A DNA stretch of 64,000 nucleotides from Branchiostoma floridae (GCF_000003815.2 NC_049986.1:5830065-5894064), one strand, 5' to 3'; numbered from the stretch's first letter, positions 35,101 through 62,691 are shown. Numbers and translations are program-made. The notes: generated by a model from the sequence alone, not told the origin.

Positions 35101-37017
35101 CTTTGCAAGGTAGAGCGATACTAAATTTTATAGATGACGTCGTCGAATTAAGGAGAATATTTCGTCAGACAATCCATATGTAAATGAAAAAAAAAGCTTG
35201 GGACCTCGTTTGTACACTGCAGAGACGGCTTCAAGTAGCTATGTGAATACTCTATCCTAAATTTTCTTCCGAATGACTTCAAGTTTTTCAGTCAATTGAA
35301 ACTTTCGTTTGGAGACTTGATCCTTATGAGTTATTACCTAACACTCAAAAGTTACACAATTCAAATCAAGGACACTAAGTGTACATTCACTTAATCAAAA
35401 TTGAAAATCGGATGTTTAAGCACGCGTAAAGCATACGCTAAGTATACATTTATGAAGATTGCAACCTTTACGCATGCCCCAAGATTTTTTATGCACCTTT
35501 CAGGCAGACATATTCTACTTCCAGGTACTTTTTGTGATCGACACAAGGGTCCCCAAACACCGAGTTGCTTGCATACACGGAGCAATCCCGTTCCCCTTGA
35601 CATTCTGTCATCACGATGTCAAGACTTCCCTGGGCACGGCAGCTGGTGAGAGTTGAAGTTCCACCACAAGGTGGGTTCAGGGAGGTCCGTCCGTAGTTGG
35701 CACGGAGAATGGAGATTTCTTCTCCGGGTCGGCAGTGCAGGTTCATGGTTTCATCCTCACATACCGTAGCTGTATTAATGATGCAACACACTATGGTCTC
35801 TTTGTGGCAAATTATGATATCATATTAGATTTAGTAACGTCTGACAAAAAAACAACAATCGAAGTGAACATATGTCATCCGTAATTGGCAGTCTGGAACC
35901 ATGGGAGAAAACCTACCACATTAAAAGAAATTATATTACAATTTCTTGCATTTATGTATAAGTTACGTTAAGAATTGTTGGTTAACATGAAGAAAATCGA
36001 TGAAACTAGATAAAAACGCCTTAAGTTTCTAGCATCCCTACTTGATTGTACCATGAAACTATCAATGTACTGATCATGGTAGCCGATATTGCTCATTAAG
36101 AGTAATGTTGGGCTTTATTTTGTTTTTCTAGTTTGTAGTTGACCTTACGCGTGCGAAAGCCACACTGTACGCTTTATGCTTAAAAGAAATTTCTAATATC
36201 AACAGCAGAAGCCTTTTGCTTCTACAATAAATCATTAACTAGTGTACTAACCATCTGTTGTCGTCTCACAGATGAAGTACTTGTTGTTAGAACATGGCTC
36301 GTCGTTCCATCTGTTGGATCGAGAAGGGCGCCAAAACTCAGCACAGTCTTCGTTGCCGCCCACGTTATTCGGTTCCCCTTGCGCCCAGAAGGTGTAAGAC
36401 CCGAGGTTGTTCCCATCCGACCATCTCCACGAGCCTTCGCTTGCTCTATCACTCAAGCCGAACCAAAACCTCCCGGAAATTTGAGCATTCTTCAGGTTGA
36501 TGAGGAAACTGTTGGTTGCCATGTCTTTTGCCGTGGCCAATCTTCCAAACCGTCCAAGACGCGTGGTACAAAATGTTTCTGCAGAGTCGTAGCTCATTGA
36601 AATGGGAAATGCTTTGTAGCACTTAGTATTCCTTTCTTGAAACCCAGGAGGACAGTTTGCTAAAAAGAGACCGTATGTAGTAACTCAGTGCAATGATCAT
36701 GATCATCACGTCACGACCAAAGACAACCCATGCATATCCAATCCTTTCAGTTAGTTAGTCGTATATGTCAATATTGAAGAAAAATATCATGTAAGATTTT
36801 ACATTGACGGAAAATGATTTTGACATTTTTCCTTTATGCCAAACAACGATTCATACTACTGTATGAAATCTGCTTTGATATGATATCTGCTATGATAAAT
36901 ACAATAACTTACATATGTATTTAGGAAAAGTGTGATATACACGCTCATACCTGATACTTCTGAAGATATCGAAAGAATCAGAAAACAGCCCAGTAAGGCA
37001 AAACTGAGAACTCTCAT
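28552..37017 (-). CDS. Secreted mosaic lectin (CTLD-SUEL-WSC-like-CUB-Sushi2-Ser/Thr3-CUB), complete, 1035 residues
   Basis: Thirteen minus-strand coding exons: 36951..37017, 36252..36659, 35497..35769, 34681..34983, 34126..34309, 33474..33652, 32750..32932, 30942..31112, 30499..30795, 29928..30230, 29489..29782, 28952..29174, 28552..28774. Their total of 3108 bases is a multiple of three and every join agrees in phase. Each module is bounded by phase-1 introns; only the two CUB domains are split inside, by phase-2 introns. Order: signal peptide (1-22), C-type lectin (23-158), SUEL rhamnose-binding lectin (159-249), WSC-like Cys-rich (250-350), CUB (351-471), two Sushi (472-589), three Ser/Thr-rich repeats (590-887), CUB (888-1035). 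No membrane segment follows, so it should be secreted and heavily O-glycosylated. Such mosaics bind glycans of microbes or matrix; the exact ligand is unknown. A TATA promoter lies at 37.9 kb. Confidence 0.9.
29489..30795 (-). CDS. Lectin gene: three tandem Ser/Thr-rich exons
   Basis: Exons 30499..30795 (99 codons), 29928..30230 (101) and 29489..29782 (98) are homologous to each other. Each has a TTEQ-like start, TSSEATS, a DPE-T-N segment, VE-TTL--TVE and a shared end such as PPTTLAAILVPFTG. All begin and end in phase 1. They form a mucin-like, probably O-glycosylated stalk. The similarity, including flanking intron sequence around the acceptors, points to exon duplication. Confidence 0.88.
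30942..31112 (-). CDS. Lectin gene: second Sushi (CCP) domain
   Basis: One 1-1 phase exon with the Sushi pattern: IHCPELQRPGYGDILG, VIKFECEYGFSQGSTPRTCQ, TWSGNDVICK, including four Cys and the late Trp. Confidence 0.9.
31684..32553. mobile_element. Inverted-repeat element carrying a SUEL lectin fragment (Penelope-like ends?)
   Basis: Two nearly identical arms of about 290 bases (31714-32006 and 32266-32557, inverted) flank a centre with a 111-N gap. A 13-base direct repeat ATTAATCGATATA lies at 31671-31683 and 32554-32566, like a target-site duplication. The left part of the centre, 32063-32154, matches the SUEL exon of the host gene (35570-35700) in opposite orientation (NPPCGGTSTLTSC, AQGSLDIVMT). 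Each arm contains CTGAAGA and GAAACGTC around a small hairpin, as in hammerhead-like cores reported for Penelope-like retroelement repeats. The class is therefore uncertain. It lies in the intron between the two Sushi exons. Confidence 0.65.
32155..32265. other. Assembly gap (111 N)
   Basis: Run of N in the centre of the inverted-repeat element, which is a likely cause of the assembly break. Confidence 0.99.
32750..32932 (-). CDS. Lectin gene: first Sushi (CCP) domain
   Basis: One 1-1 phase exon: ICPTLPSPSQLVVSDH, CTASFSCSTGYQLTSDSP, VCQADGMWSGQEPACQ. Six Cys are visible, two more than the minimal Sushi set (VCKTYGCTASFSC region). Confidence 0.9.
33474..34309 (-). CDS. Lectin gene: first CUB domain, two exons
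   Basis: Exons 34126..34309 and 33474..33652. Landmarks: ACGHGEILNLTNSS, YITSPGYPDIYLDNVDCSW, VQLDFVETFDIETASS, CGFDFVQVLEGQTGDSPIL, TFCGTTVPPTVRTAGSTM, VRFRTDGSVTRTGFKAKYS. It has the four Cys of a classical CUB domain. Confidence 0.92.
34681..34983 (-). CDS. Lectin gene: WSC-like Cys-rich domain
   Basis: One 1-1 phase exon of 101 codons: YKSLGCWEDASDRAIPTLEG, RTNAIEKCYMAALSRGFTIF, VQDGGWCAGSADG, YNRYGPSTDCAGDGKGGPW, NNVYEI. The Cys spacing and the GCW-D--RAI start resemble WSC domains, which bind carbohydrate, and a related domain common in invertebrate lectin mosaics. The precise family is uncertain. Confidence 0.75.
35497..35769 (-). CDS. Lectin gene: SUEL-type rhamnose-binding lectin domain
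   Basis: One 1-1 phase exon with the diagnostic motifs VCEDETMNLHC, ISILRANYGRT (ANYGR), CGGTSTLTSC, DCSVYASNSVFGDPC and KKYLEVEYVCL (DPC ... KYL). The domain binds rhamnose- and galactose-type sugars in sea urchin egg and fish egg lectins. Confidence 0.93.
36252..36659 (-). CDS. Lectin gene: C-type lectin domain
   Basis: One 1-1 phase exon of 136 codons: CPPGFQERNTKCYKAF, SYDSAETFC, RLATAKDMATNSFLINL, FWFGLSDRASEGSWRWSDG, QGEPNNVGGNEDCAEF, WNDEPCSNNKYFICE. The EPN and WND motifs are those of Ca-dependent, mannose-type binders, so sugar binding is likely intact. Confidence 0.95.
36951..37017 (-). CDS. Lectin gene: signal-peptide exon
   Basis: The ATG at 37015-37017 has the context CATCGCCATGA. 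The translation MRVLSFALLGCFLILSISS is a typical signal peptide. The exon ends in phase 1 at a GTATGA donor. An acceptor (TTTTTTTCAG) lies at about 37036, so an untranslated exon precedes it. Confidence 0.92.
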
Positions 37018-37540
37018 GGCGATGCGTTTCTTTACTGAAAAAAAGCAACAACATTACATTTAACCCAAAAAATTTGTTCTATATCGTTAAGATCGATTGA
37101 CCGATTTGACAAATCTTTGTCCCTCGGCAGTCTCTGTGCCTCTGGAATTGCATCACTGTGCTTTATTTGTAGTACATGGAACCAAAATAGTAACTTCAAG
37201 GTTACGGGTTACATGATTGGAACTGTAACAGCAACTCTTCGCCCTAGGTCAGAAATATGATGATTGAGACCAGCCTAATTGCTCACTATGAGTGAGGACT
37301 AACTGACCCAATAGGCGAACTTAATAGAACTTAATGGCTTGTGTATCAGAGAGGAGTGTTTTTGTTACAGTCCTATAACAACAGAAGTATTCCTTGTGCA
37401 GAAACTATGGACTTTGTAGATCAGTGCTTAACTCCATGGCCGTTGACGGCACGTGAACAAAGTTCATAGATTAGTGAAAAACTGAGCTGTGGACTTCACG
37501 GTTGGTTTGTCAATTAACCCCCCCCCCCCCAAAAAAAAGA

Positions 37541-37552
37541 ACAAACACACAA

Positions 37553-37622
<70 letters not shown>
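37541..37622. repeat. (CA)n microsatellite
   Basis: Preceded by a C11 and an A8 run at 37518-37538; it sits in the first intron of the lectin gene. Confidence 0.95.
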
Positions 37623-37625
<3 letters not shown>

Positions 37626-37817
37626 ATGCGGAAAGGCCCAACTAATAATTCCCATTACCAAAATTAAACAGTTGAATTAATCAAAAGTGAGAAAGTCAAT
37701 AATATAAATGTTCCTTTGAGCGGAACTTTTGGGCCCGTCATAACAGACCCAAACCAGAAACAGTAAAAACAATACCTCCATCTTCATGGAGGTAATAAAC
37801 GGAACACGGGTACTTAC

Positions 37818-37872
37818 AGGACTTTCTAGAAAGTTGACAAAAGCGGTGTTTTCACTGTTACAAATGAATGCA
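37818..37872 (-). other. Lectin gene: probable 5' untranslated first exon
   Basis: The minus strand has a strong donor (AAAGTCCT|GTAAGTACC, exon end 37818) about 80 bases downstream of a TATA box. The right boundary (transcription start) is estimated from the TATA spacing only. Confidence 0.6.
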
Positions 37873-37894
37873 AAAACAGGTGGGACGGGGAGTG

Positions 37895-37902
37895 CTTATA
37901 AA
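37895..37902 (-). promoter_or_regulatory. TATA box of the lectin gene
   Basis: TTTATAAG on the minus strand, roughly 25-30 bases upstream of the inferred start and 77 bases from the first donor. Confidence 0.65.
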
Positions 37903-39461
37903 GAGCTGAGTGCACCAACAGCTGTGACCTTTTGAGGATATCACATGACCTTGCGGTAGTCGGTTAGTTTATATGTAAACGTACTGGCTTAGATGTGCCT
38001 TGTTCGATATTTCAAATCGATTTTTACTTTATTTTTGGAGTATACTATATTTGTGCTTGTATTGTGATGCATAGACACCACAGAGACACATGTCGAAAGA
38101 GGATGAGATACGAAACTGTGAAGCTTTTTTCTGAAATATACTCATAGTTATTTGGGTTAATCTATTGGTTTGTAAACAGTATTTTCAAGTTCATTAGGTG
38201 GAGTATTCTATGGTAGGTTACAACTCCACTCACCCTAGCTACTGTTTCCTACTGCCGTGAAAAAAGGAGTATTGTCTAAAGGCAATATGTACCTTTTCCA
38301 TGTCTAACGCTTGTGTCTGTATGAATGTGTGTGTGCATGTGTGTGTGTGTGTGCCGTAATATGGATTCATAATATTAATAAGAAAACCGGACTAATAATC
38401 TAATTAATTTTGCTTGCTTGAGAGATTCAGTCAGAAAGTTCATTCGAGTTGAAATTTTTCAATTGAGAAACAGTTTATTTCTTCATCATGTATTTGATTT
38501 CATTGATGATATTTTTGATTTCATTGATCACATTTGATTTCATTGATCACACATTTTCTTTTTTTTTGTATTACTATCACATATGACTGTGTTAGTTACT
38601 TCTCCTTGTTATTTATTGATTCACTGATCATACATCTTTTGTTGTATTATTATAACATATGATTGTGTTAGTTACTTATGTTTGTTATTTATTGATTTCA
38701 CTGATCGTACATCTTTTGCATTATCATAACATGTACTAGTTCTTTCTTTGTTAATTATGATTTCATTGATCATACGTTTTGTATAAGCATAGAGGAGGAG
38801 GGCACAGCATAAACCGTTAAGGTTTTTTCCCTCCTCCTGCACCTATTTTATATTTTATTCTCTTCTGTATCTATTATCATTTTGTATGTGCAAACTGAAT
38901 AAACAAACAAACAAACAAACAAATGTATTTGTTTTCAATTAATTGGGAGTCGTATGCTAGGACTGACCTTTTTGGCGATTGAACGCTGCATTTCAGTCAA
39001 TGTTTATTTATGTGTTTGTATATATATCCAAATAGATCAATAAATTATATTCTCTTATTTGTCGATGAATAGGGTGACGCCCCTAGAAGTGGAGGCTATT
39101 TGCCTAGCTTTCCCTATGGTCTTTGTACGTCACCAACTGGTCTGTATTTCATATAAGCGTTAAGTTCAAATTATACAACATCGAACAACGCTTTTACATC
39201 TAAAATTCAAGAAATGCTTGGGACTTTTGAGGGCACTTTTTCCATTCTGAATCATCATCCAAACCGTATGGTTACAAAGCCATCACGTTTATTTGTAGTA
39301 TATTTTATATCATTTATTTGAGTTCTTCAAAATCATTTAAGAACATCCAAAACCAAGAAAGTTCTGCAGTTAACAACAGATTGGTTACAGAATCTGGAAT
39401 TTAACATTCGGTACGATTAAGCATCGGGAACAACCAGCTACATCTGGGAAGAATCCGGATC
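37903..39461. other. Intergenic stretch between lectin and SOUL genes
   Basis: The left end is the lectin promoter. A minisatellite lies at 38480-38790 and an (AAAC)n tail at 38901-38922. The right end carries the SOUL gene's 3' UTR, with AATAAA-type signals on the minus strand at 39313-39318 and about 39290. Confidence 0.55.
38480..38922. repeat. Degenerate minisatellite and retroposon-like tail
   Basis: Units of roughly 70-90 bases recur about four times (TGATCATACATCTTTTG, AACATATGATTGTGTTAG, TTGTTATTTATTGATT). They are followed by a segment ending in GTGCAAACTGAATAAAC and (AAAC)5, which looks like the 3' tail of a retroposon. Confidence 0.6.
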
Positions 39462-56189
<16,728 letters not shown>

Positions 56190-57443
56190 GGCGAAAGCTA
56201 AGATAGTCCTCAATGCGCGGGAAGCTGTCAAACAAAGCACTATTGTTACTTTCTACACGATTCCTTGTCCACTCTGCGCTGGTTAACGGTCGCAATTGGG
56301 GTCAAAACAAGGGGGCACAGATCAAGCAAATTTGCCTGAACTGTAAACAGTACGGACAAAGTAGGCTTGGGGAGACTGAATTAAGCTTCTGTTTTAACAA
56401 AAGTTCTTGCAAAAGTAATATTTTTTAAGGGGGAAGGTCTAGGTTTTGACATATCAGTTAAGTAGAGCACACGTGTAGTTTGTTTACATAATCTACACAC
56501 AACCGCGTATTGTCCTTTTTATCCTATGGTGAACCCTTGTTGACCTGCTCAACAAAGATAAGACGCTACATAGAGATGAAACGGCCTGTAATGATTTGCC
56601 AAAATAAGTTAGAATATGACTACGAAATGCGTTCGAAAAGTTATGGCCTTTTCCGGAATGCACGGATATGACTGAAACTACTAGGCGTAACATTACGAAC
56701 TTTGAAGCTTAAAAAAAAGAAAATAAGGAAAGCTAAGCCCAAGTCAATGCACTCATTACGCCACAGGAGGCTGCTATAGCCAATATTGACAGACGCTGAT
56801 TGCATTTATATATAACATTTAGTAAGCGATTTATAGACAGAAGAGACAAAAGGTGTGCGGTCCAACTTTAGTAATGACTCTACTAGAAATCTAGACACCA
56901 GCTTCTTCTTTTTTGCTTTAAAGAGGTACAAAGGTATTTCTCAAGCGTTTTAACAATGTATTACTCACCTGGCTAACTTGTACTTGAAATTAAACAACAA
57001 GATTAATTCTAAAGACAAGCCTTTATGAACAGACCACAAAGCTTAAGTAGAACATAAAGTATACATAAATGCATATATCTGAACAGTAAATACTGTTCAA
57101 AATGCCAAGCTGCAAAGAAAATTGTGATTTTTTTCCGAGAAAGTCAGTTTTCAACCCTTATTATAGTACCAGGTACCCTGAGACCATCTGATTAAATAAA
57201 AAGATCAATGACGAGCCTACAGATATGTACCAAAAGCAGCATTTGAATCACCGAGGTATGCACACGTCAGATATTCCGCACTCCATACATTCTTGAGAAG
57301 ACCTTGATGACAAAATGGCCGGCAGTCTTACGGTTAACCATTGGTTACGAATCTAGTTTCTCCGTATGAATCACAAATCACAATCACTTCATAATAAGCT
57401 GTTGAATGCCTGGATAGAAGGAACAAACTAAGTTAAAACTTAC

Positions 57444-57500
57444 CTTGCCCACTGTAAATCTACGACACGACCTTTAAATTCTTTTTTTTTCAGCGCCACA
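57444..57500 (-). other. SOUL gene: possible 5' untranslated exon
   Basis: The minus strand has a donor (GTGGGCAAG|GTAAGTTTT, exon end 57444). An acceptor (GACTATCTTAG) lies just before the start codon at about 56198. The right boundary is unknown. Confidence 0.45.
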
Positions 57501-58036
57501 CTGCTGATATGAGAAGCCTGAGGAGCGAACAGCACAAAGACTTTGTACAGGCTGTCACTGGCTTATCATCTTCTTATTGTTGACTGACACTGATTGGCTG
57601 TTTAGCGATATGGTTAATGGTTGACAAAGAAAGAAAACAACTGTCGTGAAAAACAAGTAACGTTACACATATATTTATGCGACCCTGTGATAATGTTTAA
57701 ACAGGGAACTGTGTTATTAGCTCTCTAAATACTTTATTCCTCAAATTATTTGGTTTGTGTTGCAAAATCTTTACATGTGGGCAAACCCATCTAAATTTAT
57801 CTAGGCAACAAAGAGGGAAGGCAATCGATAATTTACTGCTGCCACCCGGCGTGCCTGCGAACATAGTGTGTTACGCAGAAGTGTATCAGGTTCTTTAACT
57901 TTCACCGTTGACCTTCCCTACAGCATGTCCGCCATTTTGTTTGTTTTCGTAAATTCATTTCCTACCGTCGGTAACTAATGCTATTTTCGGCAGTCTGCGG
58001 TGAGATTATCGCATCAGTTGTACAATAACCTGATAG
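57500..58036. promoter_or_regulatory. Possible shared promoter of the divergent SOUL and zinc-finger genes
   Basis: It lies between two outward-facing donors (57444 minus, 58036 plus). A CCAAT box reads on the minus strand at 57593-57597, and a GTCCGCCATTTTG (YY1-like) motif is at about 57928. No TATA box is obvious. The zinc-finger side has the donor GATAG|GTAAGG at 58036. Confidence 0.4.
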
Positions 58037-59025
58037 GTAAGGCACTTATACAGTTTTTAACACTTATAATGGATCACAAAGACACCGAGATGACGCTGGG
58101 ATTGGCGTGTTGTATGTTAAGGGACGTCAAACCTTAACCTTCGACAAGATTGGGAAAGGGGGCCGTCGTGAAACGTGTGAAAAATGTAAAATTCAATGTT
58201 ATAGTCAATGCATAATAATAAGTGCCAAAGCGTAAATGTGTAGCCATCACATATGTCCGAGGACTTACCTTAGTAATCTCAGACTATAGCACATTCCGAT
58301 AATCCCTGTCTGTGTTCAAATCCAAAATATAATCCCCCTCAGTCTGCGCAGTGGACCTCTCCATGTTTGTTACGGCTGCAGAATCCTCAAAAAGATGAGG
58401 TTGGCAGCCTTACCGAAAGAAGAAAAAAGAAAGAAAGAAGAAGATAGGAGGGTGGCAATCGAATTATCAGTTGTATGTGGATTATTACCACACTTAGGAA
58501 CGTTCATAAAGGGGATGTAGGCCTGTGATGCCGTTAGGGGGGCTATTGCCTTGTTTTTTGAGGTTCTCAATACGAGGCACATACCAAAATAGATTTAAAG
58601 CCATCAAATGCTCAGAGCATTGAAACTTTTATAGGTGTAAAAACACAAACACAAATAATCTCCAATATAGTATATATACGTTTGCATCAGTTTTTGGATT
58701 CTCAGAGGATCTCAAGCAGATAATCGAATCTAAAAATGGTTTATGCTCGATAATATTCATAATTTTCTGTGTGAAGCCAAATAAAAGCTATGCTTACTAT
58801 TACTAGTGACCACGTTCGACCGATGATTACCGTAGTAGGCCTGGTACTTATTTTTAAGACCCTTTTTTTATTTGATGTCGCTTTTAATCATGAGTGGTTA
58901 CGATAGATAGATAGATTCGACTCTACCTAAATGAGAGATGTTTCCATTACAATTCATGCTAGGAGAGGCAACGTTTTGAATGCGATATTAAACAAAGTCT
59001 CATATTCCCTGTTTTGTTCTGTTAG
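58037..59025. other. Likely first intron of the second zinc-finger gene
   Basis: Runs from the donor at 58037 to the acceptor TTCTGTTAG ending at 59025. No repeat or exon is recognised inside. Confidence 0.45.
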
Positions 59026-59027
59026 AT

Positions 59028-60097
59028 ATGGACCGGCCAGCTTGGCCTCCTGTTGATGAACTGCCAGCTGGTAATCATGGAGGCGAGACAAACATATTGG
59101 ACGAGGAAAAAGACACGGAAAAACAAGATGGCAAAAACGTCGACTGCGTAGAGCCGCAATTCACCAGACTTGATGAGAGAGTTGGAAATCCTACAGGTGA
59201 AGAACAATACAGATTTGACCCGTGTTCCTATTCTGTCGCCGAGTCTCACCTAACTGACCATACGGGGACACATGCAGACGAGAAACCGTACAATTTAGGC
59301 TACAAGTGCAACCGATGTGACTATGTTGCAGCAGAGAAATGCCGTTTAGACCAACATGTCATGATGAAACATACCGGTGAGAAACCCTACATGTGTGGAG
59401 AGTGTGGGTACAGAACGGCTTCCAGATCAGCCCTAACAAGACATATGAGAAAACACACCGGTGAGAAACCTTACAAATGTGACCAGTGCGACTATTCTGC
59501 TGCTCACAAAAACAGCCTGGACAGGCATATGACTAAACACACCGGTGAGATACCCTACATGTGTAAGGAGTGTGGATACAGAACGCCCGTCAGGTCTTAC
59601 CTAGCTGTGCACATGAGAAAACATACAGGAGAGAAACCATACAAGTGTAACCATTGTGAATACTCCGCTGGACAAAAGGTAGATCTAGACCATCACGTTA
59701 TGATGCGACATACGGGTGAAAAACCTCAAGTTTGCGGAGAGTGTGGGTACAGAACGGCTACTAGGTCGGCTCTAAGTAGGCATATGAGAAAACACACCGG
59801 TGAGAAACCTTATCAATGTGACCAGTGCGACTATTCTGCTGCACGGAAATCTGACTTGCACAACATTTAATGATGAAACACACAGGTGAGAAGCCCTACA
59901 TGTGTGAGACGTGTGGGTACAGGACAGCCGACAGATCTCACCTATCCCGGCATTTTAGAACACACACTGGTGAAAAACCTTATAAATGTAACCAGTGTGA
60001 CTACTCTGCAGCTCATAAAGAAAGCCTGGACAAACATATGGCTAAACACATTGGTGAGAACCCCAACATGTATGAAGAGGCCTCTTCTGACCCTTAA
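59028..60097 (+). pseudogene. Second C2H2 zinc-finger gene, frameshifted (about nine fingers)
   Basis: Starts at ATG 59028, two bases after a splice acceptor, with an acidic N-terminus (MDRPAWPPVDELPAGN) of about 80 residues. One degenerate finger (CSYSVAESHLTDH) is followed by fingers alternating a YMCGECGYRTASRSAL type and a YKCDQCDYSAAHKNSL type, many ending H-x4/5-KHTGEKP. Finger 7 breaks at KSDLHNI-stop (59868-59870): a missing base there shifts the frame, and the +1 frame resumes with MMKHTGEKPYMCETCGY and two more fingers to a stop at 60095-60097. Further finger remnants follow to about 60840. It would be a nuclear DNA-binding protein if intact. An assembly indel could also explain the shift. 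Confidence 0.88.
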
Positions 60098-61860
60098 AAA
60101 AATGCAATCAGTGCCACAGTGTTCCTTCACAAAATGGTCAAGTACCCCAATCATGATAAAAAGCAACAGTGAGAAATGTTATATTTCTGGGAAGTGTATA
60201 TATAGAAAGGCTGTTCGGTCAGACCTATTCAAACCTTTGACAAACATACCGATACTTTGAAATGTAGAGAGCCTGACCATCGTAACTGTCCTTTTCGTCC
60301 TGACGGACGCTCTACTCACCACCTATGGGCCAGTCTGTGAGCAACAATGCCAGCTAGACTTCGGCAGGGCATTCCACGTGTCTCAAAGCAAATTCCACTG
60401 CATGCTTGACCTTCACGTCAATATAAACACATTGCATCTTTAGAGGCTTGAGAAACTCTTCACATGTGCGGAAGCTGAAAAGATAGCTGACAAGTCCAAT
60501 GTCGACAAATATATATACATATATCGGTTACAGATTAGAAACCCTGGCCAACGAACCCTGGAACTTCGTATACATGACTACTTATATGCCTTTCTTAAAT
60601 GTATATGACAAACTATTATATGAGTAAGAAACTCCACAAGTGTAATGATTTTGAATTCTGCAGCCAAGAAAAAGAAAGAACTCCCGACGGTATAATCATG
60701 GAACTTCGTATACAGGACTACTTATATGCCTTTCTTAAATGTATATGACAAACTATTATATGAGTAAGAAACTCCACAAGTGTAATGATTTTGAATTCTG
60801 CAGCCAAGAAAAAGAAAGAACTCCCGACGGTATAATCATGTAACAGATGCAATGTATAAGAACTGTTGAAATAGAAATTGCTGATATCTTGATATCTGAC
60901 AATTGAAATAGCTATTTATGGAGAACATATAAGACTATTAGAATATCCATTATTATACTCTAGAATATTATGCTGAAACAGTATGCTGTGTCAGGAATAT
61001 ATAACAATGCTCTTTTTTTCAGAAAGTTATTTTTATATTTTGTTCTTGTTTTATTCTTATTTTCATTTCATTATTTTATCACTATTTAACATCCTTTAAC
61101 TACTATACTGTCATTTACATTGCTTTTATAAGTTTTTGTCTTGATTTTTTTTGTTAGTGATAAAGTTATGGTGCCATTGCGCATGCAAAACTCTTTGGCG
61201 TCATTTACAAAGAAACAACGTATGGCAAAGGTTTGCAGATGACCATGCCTACTCTAGCCTTGTCCCTCGACCTCAAGGTCCTTTGGGAGTGACAAGGTAG
61301 CAATTGAGATAAAGTGCGGTTAAATGTGTCGCAGTAAATGGGTCGACACCTCTGCATAAAGGCTCCGCCTGTCGAGATTCCTAAGTGCTTGGGTAGAAAG
61401 AAAGTGCTGAAAAGATCCAGGTGGAAACTGTCGCTGTAGCAGGGAGGAGAAAATGGCGCTCAAGTTGTTATGCCTTATGCCAGCTTTCTTCCATGGATCC
61501 ATGGATCAATGGACGGACCTTTTAACCCAGCCCTTCCAAAGCCCCTTCCAAAGGCCCTTCTTTCCTTGCCGAGTTTCATAGCTTAGTTAGACAATGGCGA
61601 GTATTAAAACTCTCTTCTAGACGCATGTTACTGTATGTGGTCCAGCGCAATAAATCTACGCTTTAACTCACCATGTTTATATAAAGATATATCACAAATT
61701 GCATCAGAGGGAACTTATTTTGTAATGAAAAATAATGCATATTCATTGTGGGTCAAAAAGTTCTACAAAACCTGTTTAATGTGCCAATAATTCATCTGAC
61801 ATAAATTATGATAATGAGGTAAATTTCCAATATCCCCTAGTACACTCGGGGATTTTTGCT
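60098..61860. other. 3' flank of the second zinc-finger gene with finger remnants
   Basis: 60160-60240 reads CYISGKCIYRKAVRSDL, a decayed finger. The 140-bp duplication at 60561-60840 carries another (KLHKCNDFEFCSQEK). From 60900 the sequence is AT-rich and unassigned. Confidence 0.55.
60561..60840. repeat. 140-bp direct tandem duplication
   Basis: Two adjacent copies (60561-60700, 60701-60840) differ at about one base. Each starts GAACTTCGTATACA and ends GACGGTATAATCATG and contains a zinc-finger remnant. Near identity implies a recent event or an assembly artefact. Confidence 0.95.
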
Positions 61861-61947
61861 GCATTTCCTACTGAAGTTGCTAGGTGTCGCTCTCAGCAGT
61901 TCAGTCATGAAATACGCGGCAAGGCACAGCTTTTCTTAAAAGATTTC

Positions 61948-62274
61948 TTGTTTGTGTTGATTTGCTCCGTGGTATCCGTGGCTTGGTGTGCTACTAGTAA
62001 CAGTACCAGTAACGCCACCGTCCATGTGTGGCGCGGTTTGGAGCAGTGTGCGTACACAATCGTCATCCCGAAAACTGACCCGGAAGTGTGCCCAGGAGGA
62101 AGAGATACAGTCGTCTTCTTACAGGTTTGGCCTCGTTTGATTGTAGACGAATATTATGTGGTGCATGTACCCAAAGACACAATTGAACCGCATGGGTACT
62201 TTAGTCGTACAATTGTTATACGTTTGCTGACTAAAGGCATTCACGTAATATACACTGTCAGATTATATCATTGA
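61948..62274 (+). CDS. Candidate N-terminal exon of a secreted protein
   Basis: The plus-strand frame has a signal-peptide-like start (FLFVLICSVVSVAWC) and then a Ser/Asn-rich stretch and WRGLEQCAYTIVIPKTD, PEVCPGGRDTVVFLQ. A GTTTGG donor could follow LQ at about 62125, in which case the rest is intron. The Cys-containing C-YT-V-PK-D---CP motif recalls N-termini of secreted coiled-coil proteins such as fibrinogen-related ones, but I cannot assign a family. No ATG lies in this frame; an ATG at 61907 is in another frame and stops after ten codons, so a frameshift or a different start is possible. Confidence 0.4.
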   Translation: MFVLICSVVSVAWCATSNSTSNATVHVWRGLEQCAYTIVIPKTDPEVCPGGRDTVVFLQVWPRLIVDEYYVVHVPKDTIEPHGYFSRTIVIRLLTKGIHVIYTVRLYH

Positions 62275-62448
62275 CTACGTTAGAGCAAGCCTTAAAAATC
62301 TACAGTACCATAATCATCCGACTACCTACAAAAGAATCTCTCTTCTAGCAAGGCTGGCTTTTATTTCGGGGAAGCGCTAATTTTTTTCTCAACATGGGCT
62401 AAGGGAGTAGCCCAACCGAATATATCTATATCATATGAAAGTCCCCAT

Positions 62449-62660
62449 GAGGTCCCTATTGACATTTTTTTTTCATACGCAGTCGTACGCATAACGCGCA
62501 CCTTAATCGTTTTGTTCCAGTTCTAGATACGCGTACTACAGCGCTGTCCTCTGCATTCCTTTGCACTTAAAACTGGCACAGAACGATTGAGGGGCGTATG
62601 AGGTTCGTATTGTGCGTACGATTGCGTATAAATACTATGCCAATACAGATACGGACTTGT
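62449..62660. mobile_element. Palindromic MITE, copy 2
   Basis: Starts GAGGTCCCTATTGACATTTT, ends near CAGATACGGACTTG, with inner complementary arms (CATACGCAGTCGTACGCA versus GTGCGTACGATTGCGTA). Same family as 13403-13657. Confidence 0.7.
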
Positions 62661-62691
62661 CATACATGAATGCTTCAAATACATATTCATG

